From: Balaenoptera acutorostrata
Lineage: Eukaryota; Chordata; Mammalia; Artiodactyla; Balaenopteridae
Reading direction: 5' to 3'
Assembly (NCBI RefSeq): GCF_949987535.1
Contig: NC_080081.1
Span: forward strand, 65,369,603-65,433,602
Length of the DNA: 64,000 bases
Position numbers and translations under genes: made by a program. Positions 39,501 through 53,700 of the stretch are shown here, in pieces (positions within the stretch are counted from its first letter, which is position 1; each line of letters starts with the position of its first letter). The notes under the pieces are model-generated. The model searched no databases and had not been told where the DNA came from. It saw only the letters and a list, made by a program, of their open reading frames with translations.

Positions 39501-41743
39501 GGTCTGTACCAGAGCAGCTCCTTTTTTCAAGTTTTCATTCATCTTGGTTTTGCTTCTTTTTGTTGGTTGATGCCTGCACATTACCAGTAATATCATGATA
39601 GCCCAAATATTTTGGTATTGATTTATAGGACTTCTTTAAATAATCTGGGTGCTAATTTTTTGTTAGCAGTTTGTATTGCAAATATCTTCTTCCACTGTGT
39701 TGTCTTTTAAATTTGATTATGATTTATTTTGTCATATAGAAGTTTTTAATTTTTAATGTAGTGAAGTTTATCAATCTTTTGTGTGTGCGTGGTTCGTGCA
39801 TTTTGGTCACGTTTAAGAAATGCACCCATACACTGAGGTGGTGAAGATATTCTCCTTATAAATAGTAAAGTTTCGCTTTTTTTTTTTTTTTTTTAAAGAT
39901 TCTGTGATTTTTTTTTTTTTAAGATTTATTGATTGATTGATTGATTGCTATGTTGGGTCTTTGTTTCTGTGCTAGGGCTTTCTCTAGTTGCGGCAAGCGG
40001 GGGCCACTCTTCATTGCGGTGCGCGGGCCTCCCACTATCGGGGGCTCTCTTGTTGCGGAGCACAGGCTCCAGACGCGCAGGCTCAGTAGTTGTGGCTCAC
40101 AGGCCCAGCTGCTCTGCGGCATGTGGGATCTTCCCAGACCAGGGCGCGAACCCATGTCCCCTGCACTAGCAGGCAGATTCTCAACCAATGCGCCACCAGG
40201 GAAGCCCAAAAGTTTCGCTTTTTACATTTAGGTGTTTAATCTAATTGGAATTTGGGGAGGGAGATTTTTTTTGCATATGGATAGACAGTTGTCCTAAAAC
40301 CATCTATGACATGCTCATGTAGTCCCCATCAACTTGTAGTCCCTTCTCAGTCATATACCAAGTTTCCATACGTATTTGGGACTGTCTGTGAATTTTCTAT
40401 ACCACACTATTGTAATTTTTATAGCTTTATAATATATCTTGATAAAGACAGAAATCTCTTGACTCTTCTTACATTTAATTTTAGAATTATTTTATCAAGT
40501 TCTACAAGAAAATATATTTGGGATTTTTATTGGAACTCATTGAATCTATAGATTAATTCAGAAGCATTGAGAACTTTGTAATATTGAGCTGTACATGAAT
40601 AGTTTTCTATTTATTTGAATCATCTGATCTTTCAATAATATTTTATACTTCTCTTCATGATGGTCTTGTATATCTTTTGTTAAATTCATCCCAGGACATA
40701 TTGCTACTGCAAAAGGAAGCGCTTTTCTATTACATTTGGATTGGTTCCAATTTTTACTATTATAATGCTGCTATGAAATACATTTTTCTTGTTGCACATG
40801 TGCCCACATTTCTGTTGAGTGTAGACCTTGGACTAAAATTGTTTTGTCTTAGGATAATGAATCTCAAACTTTAATAGATGATGTCATCTGTTTTCCAAAA
40901 CAGTTGACAATTTACACTCCACTGGCATTGCATGTGTTCCACGTCCTTACCAACACTTGGATTTCTCAGTCATTTTATTTTTAGCTATTGGGTGGGTGTG
41001 TAGTTGTATCTCATTATGGCTTTCATTTGCATTTCTATGGTTACTAATAAGATTGAGAAAGTTTTCATAGGTTTATTATGATATCCTTGGATATTCTTTT
41101 TTGTGAAGTATCCGTTTAATTTCCTTGTCTATTTTTATCCTGGATTGTTTGTTTTTTCCAATTGACTTGTAGGAATTCATTATATATTCTCAATTTCAAC
41201 TCTGTTGTTTGTTATATGTATTATACAGTATTACAAGATACCTTTTCTGCTCTGTGATTTGCCATTTCTCTCTGAGTATCTTTTGGTTAACAGCACTTCT
41301 TTTCTAACATAGTCAGTGTACATTGTTCTTTCTCTTCTTAAGGTTAGTGTTCTGTGTCCTAATTAAGAAATCTTTCCCTGAGTTTAAAAAGACATAGTCC
41401 TATATTATCTTACATAAGTTTTATTTCGTTTGGAATTGATTTATGTGTGTGGTGTGAGGAAGGGGTCAAGTTTTATCATTTTCCATATGGCTGTCTTTGT
41501 TTCAGCACACTGATTTCATTTCCTTGCTGTTCTGCAGGACATGGGTCTGTTTCTGAACTTTCTAATCTGTTCATTGCTTTTTCATCTATCTCTGTGCTAG
41601 TAGCACAACTCTCTTACTTGCCTTAGCTTTCTGATAAGTCCTGATTTCCTTTCAAGGGAGTCCACTCATCTTGTTCTTCACAATTGTTTGGGTTTTTTAG
41701 GCCATCTACATTTCCGTATACATTTTGGAATCAGCTAGTCAAG

Positions 41744-41779
<36 letters not shown>

Positions 41780-44700
41780 CACACAGCCCTGATGCAACTT
41801 TGGAATTTCATTGAAGCTGTAGATAGAGGGGAATTGAAATCTTTACAATACTGAAGTTTCCAATCCATGAATGGAAATATCCACTCATGTAGTTAAGTCT
41901 TCTTCAATCTCTCTTTATAATGCCTTTTCATTTTCTGCATAGAAAGCTTGTATATGTGTGGTTAGATTTATTCCTAGATATTTGATATTTTGATACTATT
42001 ATAAATTATATCCCTTGGAAATTTTTATGTCCTAAATGTTTTTTTGTTGATGCTCTAAATGCAGTTGATTTTACTAACCTTGCAATCAGCAAACTTAACT
42101 AAATTCATTCATTAATTCTATTAACTTGTCTGTAAATTCTTTTGGATTTTATAGCACATGATTATATCGTATGAAATAATGAACTAAATTTTTCCTTTTC
42201 AATCCTTTTTTTCCCCTAGCACTCGCTAGAACCTTTGGTACAGTGTTGAATTATACGTGATGATTGCAGGAATCCTTGTTCTCCTGCTCTCAAAGGAAAA
42301 GCTTTCAGCATCTCATCAATTACTTTAGGGTGTGTGTGTGTGTGTGTGTGTGTGTTAGATATTCTTTATCAGATTAAGACATTCCTTTAATTTGCTAAGA
42401 GTTTTTATAATGAATGAATGTTGAATTTTATCGGAAGCTTTTTCTATGTCTTTAAAATAATATGATTTCTTACCTTTATTCTATTAATCTGGTTGATTAC
42501 ATTCATTATAAAGTAGTAAACTAACCTTGAATTCCTGGAATAAACACAATTTTGTTGTGCTGTATTATTTTTTAATAAATTGCTGGATTCTGTTTGCTAA
42601 TATTTTCTTAAGGATTTTTGTATCTATGTCATGAGTAAGAGTGGCTACAGTTTTCAAATTTTGGCTTCATAAACCAAAATTAAGTTGTACTTTTTTTTTT
42701 TTAAGTCTCTGGATGAGTTTGTATAAGTTGACATTTTTTTTCCTTACATGTAAAGTAGAATTCAGTAGTAAAGCCACATTGGCCTTAGTTTCTCTGTGGG
42801 GAAGTTTTTAAAGTATGGTTCAATTTCTTTATTAGATATGGGATTATTTATAATTTTATTTCTTCTGCGCATTTTGGGTATTTTTCCAAGCATTTGTTCA
42901 TTTAATCTAAATTTTCAAATGCCTTGGCATCAAATTGTCTTAAAATATCTAATTCTAATGTCTACAGTGGTGTTCCCTTTTTCATTCCTTACATTGCTAT
43001 TTTTGGTGCCTTCTCTCTTTTTTCTTTTGATTAGTCTCACCAGGAATTTATTAATTTTATTAGTCCTTTCAAAGTACCAAGTGTTTTGGCCTTACTGATC
43101 TTCCCTATTATTTGTTTTTTATTTCATCAATTACTTTAGTGTTTCCTTTCTTCCACTTTCTTTGGTTTAATTTGCTGTTTTTTTCCTAACTTCTTGAGAT
43201 GGATGCTTAACTCATAGATTTTCAGCCTTTCTCTTTTCTAGTTAGCGTTTAAGGCTATAAATTTCCCTCTAAGAATAGATTTAGCTTCATCACACAAGTT
43301 TTTATGTATATTCATTATTATTTAGTTCAGAATATTTTCTAATTTCCATTGTGCTTTTTTCTTAGACTCATGGGTTATTTAGAAATATACTGTCTTATTT
43401 TCAAACATGAGGATTTTGTAATTATCTTCTAGTTATTCATTTCTGGTTGTGTTGCATTGTGGTCAGAGAACATATGTATTTTTTTGGTTCTTTGAAACGT
43501 ATTTAGACTTGCTTTATCACCCAGAATTTGGTCAATTTTATCAAATGTTTTCTGTGCACTTGAAAATAAAGTGTATTATGCATTGTCCTGAACAGTGTTC
43601 TATATGTGCCCATTAGGTCATTTGTTAATTGTTTTATTCAAATCTTCTATATCCTTAACTGATATTTTATTTTGGTTTGCTTGAATTCTTTGCAGCATAA
43701 TTCCTTCCTCCCACCCCCACCATTTGCTTGGAAGTCATATACTCTTTTTATATTCCTTAGTAATTACTCTAAAGATTTCAACTGACATCCCTTATTTAGC
43801 TATCGGTTTTTGGTTTTTTCTTAGTGTTGACCTTGTATCTTCCTGAACTCTTTCATTAGTTTTAGGGGTTAGCCTATAGATTTACTTGGATTTTTCTAGT
43901 CTGCAAATAATGAGAGTTTGTTTCTTCTGTTTTTATCCCTATACATTTTGTTTCTTTTTCTTATCTTACAATACTGGCTAAGCCATGTAGTAAATAGAAG
44001 CAGTGAATAGTGGACATTTTGTTTAGTTCCTGGCTTTAAGAGGAATGTTATCATCATTTCATCATTAATATGATATACCTGGTAGGTATTTTGGTAGATT
44101 CCTTTCATCATAGTTAAAAGCTTAAAACCTTTGTCCAATAGCAAAAGTTTAGTGAATGAATATACGTTTATGTTTTAAGTTAAAATACTGAAGACAAGTG
44201 TAAATCATTTTAATGATTCCTTGCATACCTGACTTGACTGGATGAGAGGGCATCTACTTTGTCTGTGGTTGTGCTTATCCATAGCCACCGGGACATGAAT
44301 CTGCAAGTTTGTTTTCAAATGGGAATATATAAGGGCTGTAAAGACTCAGAGATGTCCTCCAGAATTGAAATGTTAACCATCCGTGCTAGAGAGCTAGAGA
44401 GCTAGATTGTTAATGGTCAGTAGCCTCCTTTAGCAAGAAGCTTTTACTTACCAGAGCACAGGGCGGTACAAAGTCCTCTTTGGAAGTACTTGGCTTAGAA
44501 TATTGTTTTTCAAACTATGGGTTGCAAAATAAATTTAGTGGTTCATTTTTTCAAAAGGATAGAATAGAAAATAGAGTGCATCTTAAGGTAAAAGGATAAG
44601 TTTGGAATTACATAAAATAAGTTCAGCATGTACTGGCTAAGACAAAAGTTACAGATCACTGTAGAAAGAATAGATGCAATGTACTTTTTAACTCACATTT

Positions 44701-47700
44701 TGTATGGCAGGACAAAAATATAAATTGGGAAAAAAAACATGAGACTTTGAGGATAAAATGACATGAAATCAAGGATTTGCTTTAACATGCTGGTGGGGGG
44801 GGCTGGGGCGTGTGTAGAGAGGGGGAGGGAAAGAAGGATGAGGGAAGAAAAGGAAAAAACAAGTATGACAATATGATAATTATCGAATCTGGGGAACAGG
44901 TATATGGGGGCTCATTATTCTGTTCTTTCTACTTTAATATATGTCTTGTAACACACAAAAAACTCTAACTAAAATGGAAGGAATAATAGGTATGGCAAAT
45001 GCTAGGTGGTGTTTTGGGTTCTGTCCATGTTTCATCTTTTATAGTTTCTTTTATTTACATTAGCAGGAAAACAGGGTGTGTAATTAGCTCTTAATTGGTA
45101 GGTATCTCTTTAGCTTTAGAGTCCTAGAGCAGAGCTCATTGCCTCTGCCTGTTACTGCAGTCTCCAGGGGTCATGATTCAAGAACAACATACACGTGCAC
45201 ATTCATGCACACAATTAGCACAGAACTCCAGGTAGAACCTCAGAGCAAGCAGTGTAAGGGCTTTGTCTATCTCTGAATTGAAATATTTTGAACCAGCACT
45301 TTCAGAGTGGAAGAAAATCAATCCAAAATGAACTCTAAATACTTCTGAGAGTAGTTTTATACCAAGTATTGCCATGAGCAATGGTTCATGAACTAACTTC
45401 TTTTCTAGGAAGAACTGGAACTATGATCTGTGCCTACCTTCTTGCCAGTGAAATATTTGCAACCGCAGAGGTATGAAAGATGCTCCTACCAACGCTGTCT
45501 TAGGCTGATTGAATTTGCTAGCTCTGAAACCCCACTGGTGGGAACATTAACATGATTCCTGAGTCATGGTACTTAATGGAGTTGTGATTGGAGAGGTGAT
45601 TATTAGAAAGCCTGGTTTGGATACTTTCTCATTTAACTGGCACTAGTTAGTAACTGACCTCAGGGCCTCTTTCTTTGGGAGGGGATGAGGGTGAGGTCAG
45701 TGAGACGCTCACCTTGGACACAAAATTTAAGGGAATGCCAAAAATCTCAGTAATTAAGATAAATAATATTCTAGTGCAGCATTTAAAAAATCTAAGTTAA
45801 TGCCAAAAAATCCATCGTGGATACAATATGAATATTTTAAATAAAGACAGGACACAGTAGAGTCCAGATTAATGTGAAATGAGTAAGGTCAAGTTGTGAA
45901 AGTGCAAAAAAACCTCAGCAATACAGAAGCTTGACTTGCCTCCCCCAGACCCAGAACTGTTCTGACATAATCCCACCAGCTCCAGGCCTTCCTCCTTTCT
46001 CACGAGAATAATAAGATGGGTTAGGGAAATTTTCTAAAGGACCTTGAACATCCTTGCAAGTGCTAGGTAGGTAAAAGGCATTGTTTTCCAACTCAGAACA
46101 AAGTCTCTCCTGGATGTTATTATCTTTGCACATCTGTGGGGCCTGTGCCCTCTGGAAATTTCTGAGAAGACAGGATGGGCTGTTGCTATGTCTAAAGCAG
46201 GGTTCCCACTCTTTTTCTGCCATGATCTTGCTGAAAAGTCACCTCTTAGAGGGCACGCTCCCAGCAGCTCTGCTTCTCTCTCAGCCTGCAGCCCAGATAA
46301 GAGAAGCTGGGGGTTATGATCGGGGCCCAGCACCCTGATTCCACCGTCTTCTTTATTTCAAATTTGAGACACACCGGTTAGGAAAATGGATGCTCTAGGA
46401 CAGTGTTTTTCACACTATGGATCACAGTTTATCAGTGAGTTGTGAAATCAGCTTATTGGGTTGTCACTCGCATTTTTTAAATAAAATGGAATCGATTTGA
46501 ATAGGAAATGTCAAAAGGTAAGTATTGTTTGTGAAACTTTTGTTTCAGTTCTGTGTGTGTGTGAGAGAGAGAGTGTGTGTGTATGTGTGTGTGTGTATCT
46601 CCCAGGTTTATGAATGTGGATTGTAGCTTTAAAAATAAAAAGTTTGAGGGACTTCTCTGGAGGTCCAGTGGTTAGGACTGCACGCTTTCACTGCCGAGGG
46701 TTGAGTCCCTGGTCAGGGAACTAAGATCCCATAAGCTGCGTGGTGTGGCCAAAATAAGTAAATAAATAAATATAGAGTTTGACAGCTGTTGGTCTGGAGC
46801 CCTAGACAGAGCCAGAGGCCGGTGCTCAGGCCTGTGCTGTCTCTGACTGGCTGCATGCATGTCCATGGCAGGTCACTTGGTTTTCTTTTGGTCCTCATCC
46901 TCTCCATTTGTAAAATAGAAAGATAGGAAGAAGGACCAGATTATCTCTAAAGTCTTCCAGCTCTAAAGTTGCCTGTCTTTATGACCTTTAGGCCTTGATG
47001 TGGCTTTGTTAATTCTGTTATTTCGGGTATAGCCTCTGCCCAAAGACCGCTGGCTTAAGGAAATCATGTGCCCTTAGAAACTTCAGAATGCCTTATACAG
47101 GAAAGGGACTTGCAGATGACCCATGATTAGACTGTCCCCTTTTTTATAGGACAGCCTTTATTATTTTGGAGAACGACGAACAGATAAATCCACCAGCAGT
47201 AAATTTCAGGGAATAGAAACTCCTTCTCAGGTAAGTGTTCTTTCTTTAAAAGGGGTCACTCTGGGTAATTAGGTTAAGATTGGCATCTATTACCTGGTTT
47301 CATTTTAGACTCTCTTCCTTGGGTGATTCCTTAGGTCATCTTCTCCTTGGGTGCCCCGTGACAGGCCTTGATCCCTTCCAGAGGCCAGGAGCCCTGCCTC
47401 AGGTGTTGCTTGGCTTTGCAAGCACTGAGTTCTCCCCAGAGCACCCTGCTTTCCATTTTAATTGGTTATTGTTTACAGAGTTCAGGAGTTGATTCCCTTC
47501 CCAAAGTAGGAAGGTCCAATTCCTAAGGTTTCAGACCCCTGAAGATTATCTGAAGTCACTAGCCTTTTATTTCCATGTAAAGAGGAACTGAGTCTTTCAC
47601 AAACCCCTATTAGGGCAATTCAGCCCTTGTAGAACATTGTGTGTGTGTGTGTGCACGCATGGGCGTGCACATGTGCACATGTGTAAGGGAGAGAGACAGA

Positions 47701-50700
47701 CAGTGACAGAAAAAGACAGAGACAGACCGAGTCGGTGGGAGGGGGCTGCGCTTCAAAAGAGAAAGGAAATGGAAAAGTAACATTTTTCAAAAACCTATTT
47801 TATACTAGACACTATTGTACTTTTACATATATTGTCTCATTTAATACTCAGACAACCCATGCGACCCATATGTTATTACCTTATTTTTTTTTCCTTTTAA
47901 AACGTTTTATCATGGACTTTTTCATAAAAAGTCAAGACAGTCATACAATAAATCCCCTTATATTCATCACACTGCTTCAGCAATCATTTCGTCACGTGGC
48001 CAACCATTCATTCCCTCCCCACTCTACACACACACACACACACACGCTTCGCTTTCACACTAAACTTGGATTATTTTGAAGGAAATCCCGGACATCAGAT
48101 CATCTTATCCCCTAAGCATTTTAGTATGACATCTAACATAAAGACTCTAAAAAAAAAAACCAAAAACCTTAAAACCATTGACATATCTAACAATATTATA
48201 CCTTAATAGTATCAAATGTCTAGTCCTCGTTTAAATTTCCATAATTATCTTAAAATCTTTTTAAAACTTAGTTTGTTTCAATCAGGATCCAAACAAGGGC
48301 ACACATTTCATTTGGCTGCTATGTCTCCTTAAGTCTTTTTTAGTTTATAGGTTTCCCACCTCTCTTTTTTTTTTCCTTGTAAATTGTTTATTGCAGAAAC
48401 CAGGACATTTATCCTATAGAATTTATAACATTCTAGACTTTGTTGAATCCTGCTAAGGGTTTTGCATTCATTATCTAATATAATATTCTCAATAACTCAA
48501 TGAGTGGGCACCATTATGCTTCCCATTTTATAGACTGGGAAATCGAGGTTCAGGGAAACTAACTTTTTAAAAAATTAATTATTATTTTTTGGCTGTGTTG
48601 GGGCTTCATTTCTGTGCGAGGGCTTTCTCTAGTTGTGGCAAGTGGGGACCACTCTTCATCACGGTGCGTGGGCCTCTCACTGTCGCGGCCTCTCTTGTTG
48701 CGGAGCACAGGCTCCAGACGCGCAGGCTCAGTAATTGTGGCTCACGGGCCCAGTTGCTCCGCGGCATGTGGGCTCTTCCCAGACCAGGGCTCGAACCCGT
48801 GTCCCCTGCATTAGCAGGCAGATTCTCAACCACTGCGCCACCAGGGAAGCCCCAGGGAAACTAACTTTTTGAACTAAGAACTCAAATCCAGATCTTTCAG
48901 ACTCCAAATCCTATTATTTCCCATCCTGTGTATAGCTTCTCATCTGGATTGCCTTTTCTATACGGCCCCTCAAACCCAAGTGAGAGATGGTTGGGAATTC
49001 TTAAGTAAATGTGGATGTGGCCATGAAGGAGAGTTTTCTTTGAGTGAAGTGATGAAAACTGATACCCTTGGCCTAGTTAGCAGAACACTGTAACTGCTGG
49101 CTCTAGACATTTCATTTGGGATCAAAGAGCTCAGCCTTATCCATTCATACTTTTCTGCCAAACTCAAGCAACACAAGAAAAAAAAAAAAGATAGCCATAG
49201 GCTATAAGTAATACATCAACTTATTGTAGCCCAGCTCGAATCATGCCATTTCACGCTCAAAATCCATAATGGCTTCTGACTGCCAATGGCAACAAATATG
49301 TTTTAACCTGGCACTCCCAATCTAGATTTGATTTTTCCAACCGCTTCTTCCACTATGTGCATTCACACGCTCTAACGCGTTTGGATTGTTTGCCGTTTCC
49401 CAGCCTGCTTATACTTTACACCCACGTGCTCACGAGGGCCCCTTGTCCTGGAGTCCCTTTGCCCTCCCAGCCTGAAGTAGTCTCCTGCTTTTTCAGGAGT
49501 TCTTATAGCCCTTTGTGTTCCTTTTAGGGACTAAGTTGCTTTACATTATTTTCCAGCTATTCGAAGTTGTGTCTTCTCTACCCTTTTTGCAGGCCCATGT
49601 CTTGCCCATCTTTCCACCCTGGCAGCCCAAAGTGCCTCATATAGTATCTCCTTTGTCTGTAGTGAGTGCTTACGAAATATATGTTGGTTTTATTAACTTC
49701 TGCTACATGCGCCTGTTGTTTTGGGCTGTAGGGGAAAGAAGACTGAGCGCAAAAGCAGCTACAGGGCCGTGGTAGGTTACAAGCCTTCAGTGGAAGGTCA
49801 AGGATCTGGTGGCAGGAGCCAAGGGGACGGTAGAGGTAGCTCCTTCAAGCACATCTTCCCTTCCCCACTTCCTCTGCAGTCACGTGCAGTGTCTCTAACT
49901 TACTCCAGAACTTAGGCTGCAGCTGAGTCTCTTCTGACTCACTGGGCTAGCAGTGCGGGGACCCGGCCTCAGGCTTGAGGGCTGTGTTGGCGAGGCCCCA
50001 GGACAGAGTTCCCTGTGCGCGCGGCAGCAATTCTCAGACACCATCCCCTCCTGACCCTGCAGTGTGGCCATTCGATGCACTGCATACATTTCATCCACCC
50101 CTGAGTTAAGAGCTTGACTGGTCCTTTCCAATGCAGAGGATGGTGGTTAATTTTATTAACACTTCCCAACGGGTGGGGAAGAGTCTATGAACTTTTCAGT
50201 CCGGTTGATTCTGTACCAGAACTCTTCTTAACTTCTAGAAGAAAGGAGAGCCCTTGTGAACGGCTTGTCACAGGAGATGGGACTAGGCTGAGAGAATCCC
50301 CAGGCTTCCTTGCAGAAATGGCGCTGGGGACATGGGAAGTGGAGAGATGCTCACTGGCTGGGACTGGAGAAGGATGTGAATGTGCTGCTGGCCTATGGAG
50401 CTCTCCCCCTGAGCTTTTACCTCTTCCCTGCTCTCATGCCAAGGAGGCTACTCCTCCCCAAAGCACAGACCTTCCTTTAACTCAGCCACAATGAAGCTTC
50501 TACCCCAGACCCGCCTCTCCCACATTTGCAGTTGATGGCATCTTGCTGTGATGTTGTCCTAGCTGTTCTGTTGGCTCTCTCAGTCCCAGCAGCCCCTAAG
50601 CAACACCTGGCTCCTTTCCTGTTCCTTCCCTGTTGCTCTTCATTCAGCATTTTTTTCTAAGGTAGATATTTAGTCATGAGGCAACAAATGCCTAGTTACA

Positions 50701-53700
50701 TAACGGCACCCGATCAATGTTTCCTTCATCTATTATTTTCCTTAAAAAAATCAGGACTTTTATACCTCCACTTAAATCGAGACTTCTGTTGTTTTGCAGA
50801 ACAGATTTGTTGGATATTTTGCAATGGTGAAAAATACCTACAACTTGACTCTTCCTCCAGTGAAAAAACTCACGATTAAAAATATCGTTATTTATTCAAT
50901 TCATGGTAAGTGCTTTATGTATAATTGGAGAATTGGCGGGAGGGCCAACGTTCTTACTATTCGGGAGGGTTTTCTCATGGTTATATACAGAGACAGTCCC
51001 AACGCATAGCTGTCTTTTTGTGTAGCCTCGGGTATAAACCCCTCCCCCCTGGAATTGCCCATCAGCCCAGTGCTTCTGTGACCACATTACCACTGCTTCG
51101 GTGTCCTCTCCTTTCCTTTCCATCACCAATTTGGGGGGCCCCATCCCCCCTTCCCTTTCTCCTGTTCTCATTGCTGCTCTGGCTTCAGCCCAGGGTGTCC
51201 TTTTCAGAGTAGAACCTCTGAGATTAAAGGGAGGAAGGTCCCATGAGACCTGGAGACCACTTCTTTCTCACGCCCATCTCTGGTTCAGCGTTTGTCTTGG
51301 GAGATGCATCCCTGTATCATTTTCTCTCCTACTCCTCTCAGAAACCTTTTTCTTTTTTCTTATCTCCTGGTCTCTCCCTTTCCCCGCCCTCCTCCGCCAT
51401 AGCCCCCTCTCCCCCAGCAACTCCATCAGGATGTCTTAAATACCCGAACAGCAAATGAATTTTGTTGCCACAAATTCTTTTTGCAAGTGACTGCTGAGAA
51501 CTGCTTTGGGCCAGGCCCCCTGCTCGTGTTTCTTTGCCCTTCAGGAGCCCCTGAGTGTAAGCAGAGGAGAGGAAGGTACACAGATGAAGAGCTGACCACA
51601 GTGTTGGACAGCTTCCTAGGGGAACAGCACTTAGGTCCTCCCTGCCTGAACCTACAGGAACACAAAAAAGGGGTGGGAGAAACCTGGCCTCTGGGGGGGC
51701 TCTCTCAGGCCCCTGGCTGTTACCAGTTCTTACCAAGAGTAAAAGTCCTTATAAACTTCAAAAGAGCTGACGATGCCTGCTTCAGGAGGGTAAGGAGAGA
51801 GGGGACCTGCCATCGCCCCGAGAGGCAGAGATATTGGTCAGATCGTCCACCTCTGGGACTTGAAAGAAAAGGAAGGAGGGGAGAGGAATGGGCCTCAAGG
51901 CCATGTCTTTATTTCTCTGTCACCCGCCTAGCTTCCCTGTACAGCTCACCCTCAGGGAGGTGGAAACAGGGAGCCCTCAGTGTGGAGGGGATGGGGCCTC
52001 ACTCACCGCCAGAGGTGCAGCAGGAGGTGCAGCTTCTGACCCCCTAAAGCAACAGCCAGCTTGTGCAGCACGAGGCGGTGCTGAGTGCTGCGCCTATCCC
52101 GGGCCCGGCTGCGGGGCGAGGGCGCTGGTGTCCACCCAGGCAGCCCATTGTTTTTAGCCCTCTGGGGAGTCACACAAAATAAGATCTAGACATGTATTTT
52201 TTAACGCTTTGTCCAATTATTCAGAAATAAGAGAACCCTTTAGAATGTATGTAAACACTGCAGAGTCAAAAAAAAATTACAATTGTTAGTTAAAATATAA
52301 AATGTTTTTTCCAAATTATTTACATATTTCTCCCTTCTTCTCCACACGCCCGCATGGCCGCCACTTCTTGGCAGGGGTGAGGAATTGTGAAAGTTACCAC
52401 GAGCAGATTGCATGGGTTTCTGGCTTCTGGAAATGAACTTCAGCCCAGCAGCATGGTTTCTGTGGGAGATTTTGGTCTAGATTTCCAAACAAGCGTTGTG
52501 CAGGCAGACCCTGGAAACACAGCCTGTCCCAGCAGGAGGCTGCCTGTGTGTATAAAGGAGCGACTGTTTGTGCGGAGGCTTCGTGGGCTGCAGAGTTCTC
52601 TGTGAGGTCCATTCTCACTGTGATGTGCGTGTGTCACGTATGAGGGACGGGGCTGGAGTGGAGCCTCGCTCAGAACACCACCTGCCTTCAGACGGCCCCG
52701 GGGCAGAGCCAGGCTTGCCCAGCAGCTGGTGGGTGGGAAGGGACAGCAGTGCCTTGCTCCCCATCCTTTCCTGCAGAAAGTGCAGTGTGAGAGGCAACCC
52801 AGGTGGCTGTCGGGGCAGTGTCTTCCTCTAGGAAATTGAAACTCAGCTCTAAAACCAAGTTGGTGGTGTGAGAGCCTGTTTTGTACCTGAGTGTATCCTC
52901 TCCCTCAGGGTCCTCTTGTTTAACAGTGGGAAGCCAGGCATCCCTCATTTTATTGCTCTTGGCTCTATTGCACTTCACAGATGTTGCACTTGTTCAAAAA
53001 ATTACAGGTTTGTGACAATTCTGAGTTGTCAGATGATGGTGAGCAGCTTTTTTTTTTTTAGCAATGTGGCAATCAAGTTTTTTTATTTAACGGTTTGTGT
53101 TAGAATTTTATGTATCTATTTATTGGCTGCATTGGGTTTTCGTTGCTGCTCGCAGGCTTTCTCTAGTTGCTACTCTTCGTTGCGGTGCGCGGGCTTCTCA
53201 TTGCGGTGGCTTCTCTTGTTGCGGAGCACGGGCTCTAGGCGCGCGGGCTCAGTAGTTGTGGCGCACGGGCTTAGTTGCTCCGCGGCATGTGGGATCTTCC
53301 CGGGCCAGGGCTCGAACCCGTGTCCCCTGCATTGGCAGGCAGATTCTCAACCACTGCGCCACCAGGGAAGCCCTCAATCAAGTATTTTTTAATGAAGGTA
53401 TGTACATTGGTTTTTTTAGACATAATGCTATTGCACACTAAATAGACTACAGTATAGTGTAAACATAACTTTTTGTATGCACTGGGAAAGCAAAAAAGTT
53501 CGTGTGACTCGCTTTGTTCCGATATTCACGGTATTGCAGTGGTCTGGAACTGAACCCACAGTATCTCCGAGGTAACCCTATAACAGTATCTATACAAACC
53601 TCTGTATTAAACTATTCCAAACAGGCAAATAGGCATTTAGTCTGAGGGAGTTTTGATGCATTTCTCTAACATGAACGATGAGAACAGGAATAGTTTCTCA

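Larger units (their letters stand above)
39600..43880 (-). mobile_element. Old, degenerate L1 sequence (composite)
   Basis: The + strand shows, in order, the complement of L1 3' and ORF2 blocks: 'tattgcaaatatcttcttcc' (39675), 'ttgctggattctgtttgcta' (42580), 'tctaagaatagatttagctt' (43270) and 'gtggtcagagaacatatg' (43450). Frames are heavily broken. At least two L1 remnants are probably joined, because 3' UTR-like text recurs at 40700-41300. CA and TG microsatellites are inserted. Confidence 0.72.

Noticed and set aside
45915..46338. Overlapping frames near 100 codons, considered as an extra exon
   Set aside because: Phase and homology do not fit between the RTGT exon and the [10 protein letters not shown] exon, which already join in frame.
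51100..52900. GC-rich stretch with frames up to 188 codons, considered as a gene or CpG-island promoter
   Set aside because: Frames overlap on both strands with no splice borders, no homology I recognise and no dense CpG by eye; it lies within an intron of the phosphatase.
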